Positions 38,794-48,518 are shown, counted from the stretch's first letter. The stretch is DNA of 64,000 nucleotides from Lentibacillus salicampi (GCF_004565465.1 NZ_SRHY01000001.1:248001-312000), one strand, 5' to 3'. Notes: generated by a model from the letters alone, not told the origin. Numbers and translations are program-made.

Positions 38794-40140
38794 ATGGAAA
38801 ATGTTCAGATAAGGGAAGTCATTGTTGAACTGCTCGTGCGAATTGAACAGGATAGTGGTTTCAGTCATTTATTAATTGATCATGAAATCAAATCCAAGAA
38901 CATACCACCAAAAGATGAAGCGCTGATGACGGAGATTGTCTATGGTACCATCCAGCGTAAATTAACTCTGGATTATTATCTGGAAGGTTTCGTGAATACA
39001 AAGAAAACATTAAAGCCATGGGTGCGTATGTTGTTGCGTATGTCCGTTTATCAGATGCATTTTCTGGACAGAATCCCGGCTCATGCCATCATTCATGAAG
39101 CAGTTGAAATCGCCAAACACCGTGGACACAAGGGAATTGCTTCATTTGTTAACGGGGTGCTCAGAAATATGCAGCGTAAAGGCGTCCCGGATTTGGAAGC
39201 AATAGAAGGACAAGCAGAACGGCTGGCAGTTGAAACGAGTCATCCTGAATGGCTTGTGAAGCGATGGATAAACATGTATGGTTATGACATAACTAGCGGG
39301 ATGTGCCGCGCTAACTTAGAGCGAAAACTCTTGTCAATCCGTGTTCAACCATTAAAAATAACACGACAGGCGGCAATGGACGAACTTCGAGAACTTGGAT
39401 TTGAAACAAGGATGTCCGACTTTTCCAGCCAGGGGATTATTGTGGGCCGAGGCAATATTTTGCGGTCAAGACTTTTCAACGAAGGTTATGTCACCATCCA
39501 GGATCAAAGTTCAATGCTGGTAACGGAAATGCTTCATGTCGAACCTGGCATGACCGTTCTGGATGCCTGCAGTGCACCAGGAGGCAAAGTGACACATACA
39601 GCTGAAAAAATGCAAAATGAAGGTTCTATTTTCGCATACGACCTGCATGCCAAAAAGGCACAACAAATTCAAGAAAAAGCCGCTGCACTTGATTTAACGA
39701 TCATCAATGCCAAAGCCGGCGATGCACGAAAGCTGCAGCAAAAACATGAAAAGGAAAGTTTTGACCGTATATTGATTGATGCCCCATGTACAGGCTTTGG
39801 TGTGATACGCGGTAAGCCGGATATTAAATATAATAAAAAAGAAGACGATATTGCCCGTTTAGCCAGCATTCAGACAGATATACTGAATCATGTGGCACCG
39901 TTATTGAAAAAGGGCGGACTGTTGATATACAGCACTTGTACGGTTGACAAAACGGAAAATGACGGTGTAACAGAAACCTTTTTGGAACAACATCCAGATT
40001 TCGCATTGGATTCGACTTTTTTTGATCAATTACCATCAGTGATTCAACAGTCACCAGATTGTTCCGAATTCGGTTTGCAATTATTTCCACAAACATTTTC
40101 GACTGACGGGTTTTTTCTAACAAGAATCAAACGCGTGTAA
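38794..40140 (+). CDS. rsmB: 16S rRNA m5C967 methyltransferase RsmB
   Basis: This SAM-dependent rRNA methyltransferase of 448 residues has an N-terminal NusB-like domain (about 5-135) and a Rossmann domain with LDACSAPGGKVTHTAE. DAPCTGFGVIRGKPDIKY and IYSTCTVDKTEND hold the two conserved cysteines. It begins directly after the fmt stop codon. B. subtilis has rlmN next; here prpC follows after 50 bases, so rlmN is missing from the order. Confidence 0.95.
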   Translation: MENVQIREVIVELLVRIEQDSGFSHLLIDHEIKSKNIPPKDEALMTEIVYGTIQRKLTLDYYLEGFVNTKKTLKPWVRMLLRMSVYQMHFLDRIPAHAIIHEAVEIAKHRGHKGIASFVNGVLRNMQRKGVPDLEAIEGQAERLAVETSHPEWLVKRWINMYGYDITSGMCRANLERKLLSIRVQPLKITRQAAMDELRELGFETRMSDFSSQGIIVGRGNILRSRLFNEGYVTIQDQSSMLVTEMLHVEPGMTVLDACSAPGGKVTHTAEKMQNEGSIFAYDLHAKKAQQIQEKAAALDLTIINAKAGDARKLQQKHEKESFDRILIDAPCTGFGVIRGKPDIKYNKKEDDIARLASIQTDILNHVAPLLKKGGLLIYSTCTVDKTENDGVTETFLEQHPDFALDSTFFDQLPSVIQQSPDCSEFGLQLFPQTFSTDGFFLTRIKRV

Positions 40141-40190
40141 CCAGCTGAACTGGATAAAAGTGGACTACCAGCTGTTGAGAGGTGAAAAAG

Positions 40191-40946
40191 GTGAAAGCAC
40201 ATTTTCAGACAGATCAGGGACAAATCAGAAGTCACAATGAGGACGCCGGGGGGGTTTTTTATAATCAGACAGGTCAGTTGCTGGCGGTGATTGCTGACGG
40301 TATGGGCGGCCACCAGGCTGGCGATGTAGCCAGCCAGATGGCAACCTCCATGATTCAGGTGAAGTGGGAGAATACTAAGGTTTTCCATTCTTCCGAAGAA
40401 AGTGAATCATGGTTAACCGAAATCCTTCAGGAGACAAACCGTACCCTGTTGGATCATGCCCAGAATAATGAAGCGTGCGCAGGAATGGGGACTACCGTGG
40501 TTGCTGTTATTTGTACAGACGAATTTTTTGCTGTTTCGCATGTTGGTGACAGTCGATGCTATAAGCTGGATGATGACGGGTTCAGACAAATAACGGAAGA
40601 TCATTCATTGGTCAACGAACTTGTTCGCTCCGGGCAAATCAGCAAAGACGATGCTGAACAACATCCACGTAAAAATGTTTTGCTGAAAGCGCTTGGAACT
40701 GAAGCAGATATAGCTGCTGACAGCCAATCGATTGAATGGGAATCAGACAGTAAGCTTCTGCTATGTTCGGATGGATTGACCAATAAACTGACAGACGATG
40801 AACTTTCATCGTTTATTCATACAGACCGGGATCCGGAGTCAATCAGTAACAGGATGATTGAACTCGCTAATGACCGGGGCGGTGAGGATAATATATCCCT
40901 CATTATTGTCCATCATGATACAGTCATGGAAGAGGGTGAGGCATAA
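40191..40946 (+). CDS. prpC: PP2C-type protein phosphatase PrpC
   Basis: PrpC dephosphorylates PrkC and its substrates. The Mn/Mg-binding motifs are SHNEDAGG, ADGMGGHQAGDVAS, SHVGDSRCY, and the final GGEDNIS. The GTG at 40191 is preferred over 40182: GAGAGGTG is well placed, and the product aligns from residue 1 with B. subtilis PrpC (MLTALKTDTGKIRQHNED). It is 251 residues long. The stop overlaps the prkC start by one base. Confidence 0.96.
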   Translation: MKAHFQTDQGQIRSHNEDAGGVFYNQTGQLLAVIADGMGGHQAGDVASQMATSMIQVKWENTKVFHSSEESESWLTEILQETNRTLLDHAQNNEACAGMGTTVVAVICTDEFFAVSHVGDSRCYKLDDDGFRQITEDHSLVNELVRSGQISKDDAEQHPRKNVLLKALGTEADIAADSQSIEWESDSKLLLCSDGLTNKLTDDELSSFIHTDRDPESISNRMIELANDRGGEDNISLIIVHHDTVMEEGEA

Positions 40947-42979
40947 TGCTGGACGGGCGTCTGCTGAATGAACGTTACAGGATAAAAGGATCGATTGGCG
41001 GCGGTGGCATGGCCGACGTTTACCTTGCAAGAGATACGATTCTGGACCGTGACGTGGCGATTAAGGTATTGCGTCTTGATTATGCCGACGATGAGGAATT
41101 CATTGCGCGGTTTGACCGTGAGGCACAATCAGCAGCAAGTTTGTCCCATCCGAACATTGTCAGCGTATATGATGTAGGAGAAGAAGACCGTATTTTATTC
41201 ATGGCGATGGAATATGTGGATGGAATGACGCTTAAAGAATACATACAACGCTACGCACCACTTGATGTAGGCGTTGCGTTGGACATCATGAAACAGATCG
41301 CATCAGCTATCGCACACGCTCACGCAAACGATATCATACATCGGGATATTAAACCGCAAAATATTATGATTGATACATACGGTCAGGCGAAAGTGACTGA
41401 TTTTGGGATTGCGATGGCATTGAGTTCAACGGCTTTGACCCAAACCAATTCAATCCTTGGTTCGGTCCATTATTTATCTCCTGAACAGGCACGCGGGGGT
41501 ACGGCAACAAAAAAGTCGGATATTTATTCGCTGGGGATTGTTCTATTTGAATTATTGACAGGAAGACTGCCTTTTTCTGGTCAGTCACCTGTTTCAATTG
41601 CGTTAATGCATCTGCAAAGTGATACGCCATCTGTTAAACGGTACAACCCGGATATTCCGCAAAGTGTTGAAAACGTCGTGCTAAAGGCTACTGCTAAAGC
41701 CCCCTTTCACCGTTACGACTCAGTGTATGACATGGAAGATGGCCTCGAAACAGCACTTGATCCTGACAGGCTGGATGAAGAAAAATTTGTTCCGCCGGCG
41801 GAAGAGGGAGAAGAAACGAAAGCCATTCCCATCATAACTGACGATCAAACCGATGAAAATCCGAATGGGGATACGATTGTCAGTCAGCCGAATGAAAACG
41901 GTAATACCAAGGCACATACTGCTAAGGGTAAAGCTCAGGATGTAAAAAAGGGAAAAAAAGGAAAAAAAGGAAAAAAGAAAAAACCGGGCAGAAAAAAATG
42001 GCTGATCCTATCCGGTGTTTTATTAATATTATTAGCGGCAGGCATTGCGGCACTATTAATTCCTGGACTTTTCCAGCCCAAAGATGTTGATGTCCCTGAT
42101 GTGAGCGGTCTGGAATATGAAGAAGCTTTGGCCGATTTACAAGAGTTGAATCTGGATACAGAACGTGAAGAAGCGTATTCAGATGAAGTCGATGAGGGTG
42201 TTGTTATCCAAACAGATCCGGAAGCTGGAAGTACTGTACAGGAAGAGGATACCGTTACAATCGTTGTCAGTCAGGGAAAAGAAGCAGTCGCATTCGAGGA
42301 TTATACCGGTCAAAACTTTGATCAGGTTAAACGTATTCTTGAAAATAAAGGGTTTAAAGATATTACAGCTAACGATGCCTATTCAGGTGACTACAACACA
42401 GGTGAGGTTATGAATCATGTTTATCCTTCTCCGGGTACAGAAGTCATCCCGGACGAAGCTGAAGTGATTTTTGAAGTCAGTAAGGGACCTGAACCAATCA
42501 GTTTAAATAACTTGACAGGCATGGCGGAACAGGAAGCCATTAATTCTTTGGAAAATCAGGGCTTAAACGCTTCGATCAGCGAAGAGAACTCTGACAGCAC
42601 ACCTGAAGGCGAGGTGATTCGTCAGGAACCAGAAGCTGGTGCTGAAATGGCAGAAGGTGATACGGTTAATGTATATATTTCGACTGGTCCTGAGGAAAAG
42701 CCGCCGCTGAATCATGAAGAAACGTTCACGGTTTCTTACAATCCACCTCAGGAATCTGATGATAGTGATGAGCCGGTTGAACAAACGGTAAAAATTTATA
42801 TCGGGGATAATAACCGTTCGATTTCAGAGGTCTATGATGAATATACCATAACCGAAGACAGGGAGTTTACAATCCCGCTGACGATAGCACCCGACAGTGT
42901 CGCGGATTACCGGGTTATCCGTGATGATGAAGTGGTCATTGATAAGTCGATTCCATATGAGAAAGTGGAAGGTGAATAA
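40946..42979 (+). CDS. prkC: Eukaryotic-like Ser/Thr kinase PrkC with PASTA repeats
   Basis: PrkC senses muropeptides and triggers spore germination and stationary-phase responses. The 677-residue protein has a cytoplasmic kinase (GGGGMADVY; Lys40; HRDIKPQN with Asp134; DFG 152-154) and a very basic juxtamembrane stretch of K/G repeats (about 332-350). One membrane helix follows (about 353-372), then three extracellular PASTA repeats (about 376-580) and a C-terminal beta domain. The layout matches B. subtilis PrkC. The K/G stretch is encoded by a short A/G-rich direct repeat near 41947-41985. Confidence 0.96.
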   Translation: MLDGRLLNERYRIKGSIGGGGMADVYLARDTILDRDVAIKVLRLDYADDEEFIARFDREAQSAASLSHPNIVSVYDVGEEDRILFMAMEYVDGMTLKEYIQRYAPLDVGVALDIMKQIASAIAHAHANDIIHRDIKPQNIMIDTYGQAKVTDFGIAMALSSTALTQTNSILGSVHYLSPEQARGGTATKKSDIYSLGIVLFELLTGRLPFSGQSPVSIALMHLQSDTPSVKRYNPDIPQSVENVVLKATAKAPFHRYDSVYDMEDGLETALDPDRLDEEKFVPPAEEGEETKAIPIITDDQTDENPNGDTIVSQPNENGNTKAHTAKGKAQDVKKGKKGKKGKKKKPGRKKWLILSGVLLILLAAGIAALLIPGLFQPKDVDVPDVSGLEYEEALADLQELNLDTEREEAYSDEVDEGVVIQTDPEAGSTVQEEDTVTIVVSQGKEAVAFEDYTGQNFDQVKRILENKGFKDITANDAYSGDYNTGEVMNHVYPSPGTEVIPDEAEVIFEVSKGPEPISLNNLTGMAEQEAINSLENQGLNASISEENSDSTPEGEVIRQEPEAGAEMAEGDTVNVYISTGPEEKPPLNHEETFTVSYNPPQESDDSDEPVEQTVKIYIGDNNRSISEVYDEYTITEDREFTIPLTIAPDSVADYRVIRDDEVVIDKSIPYEKVEGE

Positions 42980-43861
42980 ATGGCTGAAGGCAGAATTATG
43001 AAAGCAATAAGTGGATTTTATTACGTGAAATCCGATGATACTATTTTTCAATGCCGGGGAAGAGGTGTATTTCGCAAGCAAAAGATCACCCCGCTTGTCG
43101 GTGATTTTGTGGAATTTGATGCTGATAACCCTGAGGAAGGTTATGTTCTTTCCATCGAATCAAGACGGAATATGCTTGTGCGTCCTCCGGTAGCGAATGT
43201 TGATCAGGCTGTTATTGTCAGCTCAGCCGTTATGCCTGACTTTAATCCACTCTTACTGGACAGATTCCTTGTTCTAATTGAATCGAAGGACATCAAGCCG
43301 GTTATCTTTATGACAAAGAAGGATCTGCTGGCTGCACAAAACTTGGAAAAGATTACCGAATACCAAACGTTATATAAAGAAATCGGGTATTTAACTGAAC
43401 TCGTTTCGTCTAAGGGGTTAGAAGATCCTGAGCATTTAAAAAGTTATTTTACTAATCATGTCTCTGTCATTGCCGGACAATCCGGTGTCGGCAAATCATC
43501 GTTATTAAATGCTGTCAATCCCACGCTCGAACTAAAAACGGATGACATATCTGAAAGTTTGGGGAGAGGAAAACATACAACAAGACATGTCGAGCTGGTT
43601 GAAGTGGGCGGCGGACTTGTAGCTGATACACCAGGGTTCAGTGCACTTGATTTCAGCGACATTGCAGCCGATGAATTAGGTGATTATTTCCCAGAGATAG
43701 CCGAACGTAAGGCAGATTGCAAATTTCGCGGCTGTCTTCACAACAAAGAGCCAAAGTGTGCGGTTAAACAGGCGGTCGAGGACAAGCAAATTGCCTCCAG
43801 CCGCTATGACCATTATCTGCGTTTTTTAAATGAAATCCATTCACGAAAGCCGAGGTATTAG
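42980..43861 (+). CDS. rsgA: Ribosome small-subunit assembly GTPase RsgA (CpgA)
   Basis: RsgA is a circularly permuted GTPase that matures 30S subunits. An N-terminal OB fold is followed by G4 (TKKD, 112-115), G1 (GQSGVGKSS, 166-174), G3 (DTPGFS), and a C-terminal zinc knuckle with CKFRGCLHNKEPKCAV. It has 293 residues. It begins immediately after prkC; in B. subtilis PrkC phosphorylates CpgA, so the pairing is functional as well as positional. Confidence 0.95.
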   Translation: MAEGRIMKAISGFYYVKSDDTIFQCRGRGVFRKQKITPLVGDFVEFDADNPEEGYVLSIESRRNMLVRPPVANVDQAVIVSSAVMPDFNPLLLDRFLVLIESKDIKPVIFMTKKDLLAAQNLEKITEYQTLYKEIGYLTELVSSKGLEDPEHLKSYFTNHVSVIAGQSGVGKSSLLNAVNPTLELKTDDISESLGRGKHTTRHVELVEVGGGLVADTPGFSALDFSDIAADELGDYFPEIAERKADCKFRGCLHNKEPKCAVKQAVEDKQIASSRYDHYLRFLNEIHSRKPRY

Positions 43862-43862
43862 T

Positions 43863-44525
43863 ATGACAAAAATAGCACCTTCTGTTCTATCATCCGATTT
43901 TTCGCAGTTGGGTAGGGAAATCCAGGACGTCGACAGAGGTGGTGCGGACTATATTCACGTTGATGTGATGGATGGGCATTTTGTCCCAAATATCACGATA
44001 GGGCCACTGATTGTTGACGCCGTTAGGCCGCATACCGAGTTGCCATTGGATGTGCATTTAATGATTGAAAACCCTGATTCCTATATTCCAGCCTTTGCCG
44101 AGGCAGGTGCATCGATCATCTCGGTTCATCAGGAGGCTTGCCTGCATCTGCACCGAACGATACAGCTAATCAAGAACAGCGGAGCAAAAGCTGGGGTGGT
44201 CATAAACCCGGCTACACCTGTTGACATGATCCGGGAAAGTTTACACGATGTTGATCTTGTATTACTGATGACTGTTAATCCAGGGTTTGGCGGACAATCG
44301 TTTATCCCACAGGTCCTTCAAAAAATAGAGCAGGTTGCCTTGTTGAGAGAAAAACAACAATTACGATTTGAAATCGAAGTTGACGGCGGCGTCAATCGTG
44401 ACACGGCAAAATTATGTGCGGATGCCGGGGCAGATGTACTGGTTGCTGGGAGCGCCGTTTTTAAACAAGGTGACCGTAAGCAGGCTATTCAGGAAATTGC
44501 CCTTGCTGCTGGAAGGACGGAGTAG
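43863..44525 (+). CDS. rpe: Ribulose-phosphate 3-epimerase
   Basis: Rpe interconverts ribulose 5-phosphate and xylulose 5-phosphate. The TIM-barrel motifs IAPSVLSSDF, HVDVMDGHFVPNITIGP, LDVHLMIENPD, TVNPGFGGQSFIP and EVDGGVN carry the metal ligands and catalytic aspartates. The ATG at 43863 begins two bases after the rsgA stop, giving 220 residues. A start at 43830 inside rsgA would add unaligned residues. Confidence 0.95.
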   Translation: MTKIAPSVLSSDFSQLGREIQDVDRGGADYIHVDVMDGHFVPNITIGPLIVDAVRPHTELPLDVHLMIENPDSYIPAFAEAGASIISVHQEACLHLHRTIQLIKNSGAKAGVVINPATPVDMIRESLHDVDLVLLMTVNPGFGGQSFIPQVLQKIEQVALLREKQQLRFEIEVDGGVNRDTAKLCADAGADVLVAGSAVFKQGDRKQAIQEIALAAGRTE

Positions 44526-44529
44526 TACC

Positions 44530-45177
44530 GTGTCATATGTTGCCATTATAGGAAACGGCCCACAGGAGTTGATGCCTGATCTCTCTGGATACGAAGCCAT
44601 TATAGATGTGTGGATAGGTGCTGATCGAGGTTCCTTGACATTGGTGGAAAACAACATAACACTGGATTATGCTGTGGGTGACTTCGATTCCATGCGTGCA
44701 ACAGAAAAAAATATCGTGCAGAGTCAGGCTGACGTATTCGAACAACACCCCTCTGAAAAGAATCAGACTGACCTGGAAATTGCACTGGAAAAGGCATATG
44801 CATTGAATCCGGAAAAAATTTATTTGTTCGGGGTGACTGGGGGACGCTTAGACCATTCATTAATCAATATTCAGCTACTTTATTCAATAATGGGAAGGGG
44901 TATCCAAGGGTTCATTGTGGATGGTCAAAATCAACTTACATTATCAGAACCCGGCAGGCATAAAATCTGCCATGATAAAAACTATTCGCACATCTCCTTT
45001 ATTCCATATACCCGATATGTAACAGGCCTGACGCTGGAAGGATTTTATTATCCATTAGCTGAAGAAACGATTTCCTGGGGTTCAACACGCTGTATTTCAA
45101 ACAAGCTTATTTCAGATTTTGGTACTTTTTCGTACAAAGAAGGCATACTATTAGTAATAAAGAGTCGTGATGTTTAG
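44530..45177 (+). CDS. thiN: Thiamine pyrophosphokinase
   Basis: ThiN converts thiamine to thiamine diphosphate. The 215-residue protein shows GADRGSLTL, AVGDFDSM and NQTDLEIALE, the Mg/ATP and thiamine-binding signatures, plus FGVTGGRLDHSL. The GTG at 44530 matches the B. subtilis length (214); earlier in-frame codons would lie wholly within rpe. It follows rpe as in Bacillus and precedes spoVM. Confidence 0.93.
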   Translation: MSYVAIIGNGPQELMPDLSGYEAIIDVWIGADRGSLTLVENNITLDYAVGDFDSMRATEKNIVQSQADVFEQHPSEKNQTDLEIALEKAYALNPEKIYLFGVTGGRLDHSLINIQLLYSIMGRGIQGFIVDGQNQLTLSEPGRHKICHDKNYSHISFIPYTRYVTGLTLEGFYYPLAEETISWGSTRCISNKLISDFGTFSYKEGILLVIKSRDV

Positions 45178-45236
45178 TCAATGCGATGTCATTTTCTTTG
45201 AAAGCTTTGTTTGTAAACAGAGGAGGCGGAGAACTC

Positions 45237-45320
45237 ATGAAATTTTATACTATTAAGCTCCCGAGGTTTATCGGCGGATTTGTCAGAGTTGTTGCAGGCG
45301 TTTTTAAAAAAGATAAGTGA
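45237..45320 (+). CDS. spoVM: Sporulation peptide SpoVM
   Basis: SpoVM is a short amphipathic peptide that recognises convex forespore membrane and anchors SpoIVA for coat assembly. The 27-residue sequence starts M-K-F-Y-T-I-K-L-P-R-F and ends F-K-K-D-K, very close to B. subtilis SpoVM (MKFYTIKLPKFLGG), including the key Pro9. AGAGGAGGCGG precedes the ATG by about nine bases. Its place between thiN and rpmB is the canonical one. It is strong evidence that the organism sporulates. Confidence 0.95.
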   Translation: MKFYTIKLPRFIGGFVRVVAGVFKKDK

Positions 45321-45426
45321 TCATGTCAATTCGCTTTTGTCATATTTTTGGCAGAAGCTTATTTTTTGGCAGTTAGGAAGCATAGATGGACATTTCTTCT
45401 GATGCCAACATAGCCCAATAAAAAAA

Positions 45427-45608
45427 GTTTGTTCACCCCCGAAAAGCTTAAGCAAGAATTTGTAGCGGGTTTTGCCACGTAAAATGATTGCTTAAGACCT
45501 CAAGGGGGGAGGCGCTGGCCGGCTAAGTTCGGCACGTCCTGTGCCAACGCCGGCACTAGTACGTCCTGTACGTCGAAGCTGGACATGGCTATTGCTGGCA
45601 AAGAGCTA
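45427..45608 (-). repeat. Repeat family B, inverted copy
   Basis: This copy is in the same orientation as 27255-27466, beginning 'gttcacccccgaaaagcttaagc' split across the family ends and running to 'ctattgctggcaaagagct'. It keeps both palindromic blocks (GGCACGTCCTGTGCC and GTACGTCCTGTAC). It lies in the 378-base spoVM-rpmB convergent gap. Confidence 0.85.
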
Positions 45609-45642
45609 AATATAGCCGAAAATTTTGTGAATTCTTGTCTTT

Positions 45643-45675
45643 AAAAAAAGCATCCAGTCTTAGGGATGCTTTTTA
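45643..45675. terminator. Bidirectional terminator between spoVM and rpmB
   Basis: AAAAAGCATCC pairs with GGATGCTTTTT, with A's on one side and T's on the other, so it can end both the plus-strand spoVM transcript and the minus-strand rpmB transcript. Confidence 0.85.
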
Positions 45676-45698
45676 GTCATGCACTTCATTTGTATTCA

Positions 45699-45887
45699 TT
45701 AAACGCGTTGTACTTTGCCTGATTTTAAGGCACGGGCAGATACATAAACACGTTTTGGTTTCCCGTCTACCATAATACGAACTTTCTGTACATTCGCTTT
45801 CCAGTTGCGTTTATTTGCATTCATAGCGTGGGAACGATTATTTCCGCTGCGGGTTTGTCGTCCGGTCACGGTACATTTTCTGGCCAT
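45699..45887 (-). CDS. rpmB: 50S ribosomal protein L28
   Basis: L28 is a 62-residue structural protein of the large subunit. The sequence [27 protein letters not shown] (start only) is nearly the Bacillus consensus, ending [13 protein letters not shown]. It lacks the paired CXXC zinc motif, so it is the zinc-independent type, as in B. subtilis. AGGAGGGATT precedes the ATG at 45887. It is read opposite to the surrounding genes, as in Bacillus. Confidence 0.96.
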   Translation of the reverse strand: MARKCTVTGRQTRSGNNRSHAMNANKRNWKANVQKVRIMVDGKPKRVYVSARALKSGKVQRV

Positions 45888-46109
45888 TGCAATCCCTCCT
45901 GTAGATACTAGTGTCCTATAATTACTTATCCAATTTATCATAATTGACTCTGTTATGCAATTGCCGCTGAATAACATAAAGAAAAACTGCTTGACAGAAC
46001 GGTATTAATCATCCATTGTAATAAGAGGCGATAGCGCATTAAATGCTTTTAATCATCGTATGCTTATAGTAAAATATCCTTATAGTGCGTGTTCAAAAGG
46101 AGGATCATG

Positions 46110-46472
46110 ATGTCCATAGAATTGAATACAAACGATGGTCAGGTAACGATCACGAACGATGTGATGTCTGCAATTGCCGGTGGTGCGGCTGTTGAATGCT
46201 ATGGAATTGTCGGGATGGCATCGAAGAGTCAAATCAGGGATGGTATTGCTGAGATTCTCAGGAAAGAAAACTTCTCAAAAGGTGTTATTGTCAGGCAAGA
46301 GGACACCCACCTCCATATTGATATGTATATTATTGTCAGTTATGGTACGAAAATTTCAGAGGTTGCGCATAATGTCCAATCACAGGTGAAATATACGTTG
46401 AGTAAGTCATTAGGTCTGGAGATTGATTCAGTGAATATTTATATTCAGGGTGTCCGGGTCGCAAAAGATTAA
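46110..46472 (+). CDS. yloU: YloU, Asp23/Gls24 family envelope stress protein
   Basis: This 120-residue Asp23-family protein is of the kind that associates with membrane proteins and is linked to cell-envelope homeostasis. The core AGGAAVECYGIVGMASKSQIRDG and MYIIVSYGTKISEVAHNVQSQV is typical, and the length equals B. subtilis YloU. The second ATG (46110) has the correct spacing to AAAGGAGG. It precedes yloV/fakA, its usual partner. Confidence 0.92.
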   Translation: MSIELNTNDGQVTITNDVMSAIAGGAAVECYGIVGMASKSQIRDGIAEILRKENFSKGVIVRQEDTHLHIDMYIIVSYGTKISEVAHNVQSQVKYTLSKSLGLEIDSVNIYIQGVRVAKD

Positions 46473-46532
46473 CCACAGCACCCCCAGGCTACGTGCTTTT
46501 GGCTTATTGTTGTTATGAGGGAGGAAAGTATT

Positions 46533-48191
46533 GTGACATCAGAAACGTTAAATGGTGCGACCTTCACGCAAATGGTATTGGCGGGGGCGCACCATCTGAA
46601 AAACAATGCGGAAAAAATAGATACATTAAATGTTTTCCCTGTTCCGGACGGGGACACCGGTACGAATATGAATTTATCGATTACTTCCGGAGCTGATGAA
46701 GTCAAGAAATTAAACAGTGGTAATATATCAGAGGTTGCCACCGCTTTTTCCAAAGGATTGCTGATGGGAGCACGCGGGAATTCCGGTGTTATTTTATCCC
46801 AGCTTTTCCGTGGATTTGCAAAAGGGATCGATCAGAAACAGTCACTTTCAGCAGAAGACTTTGCCAATGCGTTTGACAATGGCGTTAATACAGCTTACAA
46901 AGCGGTCATGAAACCAGTGGAAGGAACGATTTTAACGGTTGCCAAAGATGCCGCAGAGACAGCAGTCATTGAATCAGAAACCGAAAAGGATGTAACCGCT
47001 TTAATGGAGAAAATCGTTAAAGAAGCAAAGGCGTCATTGAAACGAACGCCGGAGCTCTTGCCTGTCCTGAAAGAAGTGGGTGTTGTTGATTCGGGTGGAC
47101 AGGGCCTTGTGACGATCTATGAAGGTTTTCTGGCGGCACTGAAAGGTGAAGAAGTGCCTGAACCGGATACCGACGATATTGAGATGGACGCAATGGTCAA
47201 TGCTGAACACCATAAAATTGCTCAGGATTTCATGGATACTTCTGAAATTGAGTATGGCTATTGTACGGAATTCATGGTCAGATTTGAATCGGACAAGCTT
47301 AAGAAACATCCATTTGATGAAGAAGCTTTTCGTCAGGAACTGAGCGAGCATGGTGATTCACTGCTGGTTGTTGCAGATGACGAATTGGTCAAAGTGCATG
47401 TCCATGCGGAATACCCAGGTGAAGTGATGACCCTTGGGCAGCGTTTTGGTGCGCTGACAAACATGAAAATTGAAAACATGCGTGATCAGCACACGGCCAT
47501 TGTCGGTGAAAATAGAACTATTCCACAGGAGAAAACGGACTATGCGATTGTAACCGTAGGAATGGGTTCGGGTGTAAAAGAATTATTTCAAAGTCTTGGG
47601 GCAGCAGTTGTCATTGAAGGCGGCCAGACGATGAATCCAAGCACTCAGGATATCACCGGCGCTATTCAGGAAGCGAATGCAAACAATGTCCTGATTTTGC
47701 CGAACAACAAAAACATCGTCATGGCGGCAGAACAGGCAGCAAAAATGGCTGAGGTGAATGCGGCGGTTGTACCGACGAAGACGATTCCACAAGGAATAAG
47801 TGCGATGCTCGCTTTCCATCCGGAAGCAGCCATTGATGAGAACCGGCAATCGATGGAAGCGGCCGGCAAAGAAGTGAAAACCGGACAGGTTACATATGCC
47901 ATCAGGGATACGACAATTGATGGTATGACAATTGAAAAAGATCATTTTATGGGACTGGCCGATGGGTCGATCAAAGCTTCCAATCAGGATAAACTCGAAA
48001 CAGTTAAGTCATTGCTCGCTGAAATGATCACCGACGATGATGAAATCCTGACGATTCTTCAGGGTGAAGATGCCAGTGATGAGGATGTCAACATCATTGA
48101 GCAATATGTTGACGAAACATATGAGGATATTGAAGTGGAAGTTCACAAAGGCAACCAGCCGATTTATGCGTTTATTTTTTCAGTGGAATAG
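46533..48191 (+). CDS. yloV: Fatty acid kinase FakA (YloV)
   Basis: FakA phosphorylates fatty acids delivered by FakB (DegV-type) proteins, feeding PlsX/PlsY lipid synthesis. The 552-residue protein has an N-terminal DhaL/Dak2-like ATP-binding domain (NVFPVPDGDTGTNMNLS; GARGNSGVILSQLFRG), a middle domain, and a C-terminal FakB-like domain (GQGLVTIYEGF; LPNNKNIVMAAEQAA). The GTG at 46533 follows GGGAGGA by seven bases, matching the B. subtilis length (553); an ATG at 46515 overlaps that site. No terminator is clear before the repeat that follows. Confidence 0.92.
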   Translation: MTSETLNGATFTQMVLAGAHHLKNNAEKIDTLNVFPVPDGDTGTNMNLSITSGADEVKKLNSGNISEVATAFSKGLLMGARGNSGVILSQLFRGFAKGIDQKQSLSAEDFANAFDNGVNTAYKAVMKPVEGTILTVAKDAAETAVIESETEKDVTALMEKIVKEAKASLKRTPELLPVLKEVGVVDSGGQGLVTIYEGFLAALKGEEVPEPDTDDIEMDAMVNAEHHKIAQDFMDTSEIEYGYCTEFMVRFESDKLKKHPFDEEAFRQELSEHGDSLLVVADDELVKVHVHAEYPGEVMTLGQRFGALTNMKIENMRDQHTAIVGENRTIPQEKTDYAIVTVGMGSGVKELFQSLGAAVVIEGGQTMNPSTQDITGAIQEANANNVLILPNNKNIVMAAEQAAKMAEVNAAVVPTKTIPQGISAMLAFHPEAAIDENRQSMEAAGKEVKTGQVTYAIRDTTIDGMTIEKDHFMGLADGSIKASNQDKLETVKSLLAEMITDDDEILTILQGEDASDEDVNIIEQYVDETYEDIEVEVHKGNQPIYAFIFSVE

Positions 48192-48227
48192 AAATAAAAA
48201 AGAGGCTGGAACAAAATATCCTTAAGT

Positions 48228-48450
48228 TGGTGCATATAACCCGCTCCGGAAATATACTTCGCGCACCTTAGGGCGACTGGTGAGCCTCCTCGTGCTGGCG
48301 GGGGTGCTCGTCGTGTTGCAAGTAATTTCCATGAAGCAGCACTCCTCGCAACTCGCAGCATACTCGGTGGAAGTAACGCTCGTCACTGCGGGGTCTCACC
48401 TATGCCTATCCTCCCGCTGGGGTCTCCGTATATTTCCTCCGCTAAAGCGG
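48228..48450 (+). repeat. Repeat family A, module A1 copy
   Basis: This copy is bounded by the inverted pair GGAAATATAC (48248-48257) and GTATATTTCC (48428-48437), with GCGGAGG/CCTCCGC just outside. The interior shares 'gtgctcgtcgtgttgcaagt', 'cagcactcctcgcaactcgcag' and 'tgagcctcctcg' with the 10.8 and 37.6 kb copies but in a rearranged order. It sits between yloV and the convergent purine permease. Confidence 0.75.
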
Positions 48451-48481
48451 TTTAATGTTCCTCTTTATAGTTATGTTTAAT

Positions 48482-48518
48482 AAAAAATGGCCTCCCTAGC
48501 ATAAGGAGGCCATTTTTA
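48482..48518. terminator. Terminator between yloV and purine permease
   Basis: AAAAATGGCCTCC pairs with GGAGGCCATTTTT across a nine-base loop. It serves the minus-strand permease, whose stop codon lies in the arm, and can also stop plus-strand readthrough. Confidence 0.88.

Noticed and set aside
22252..45608. Possible CRISPR array from the repeated elements
   Set aside because: The repeats are about 200 bases long, palindromic and kilobases apart, not short units with regular spacers. No cas genes are present.
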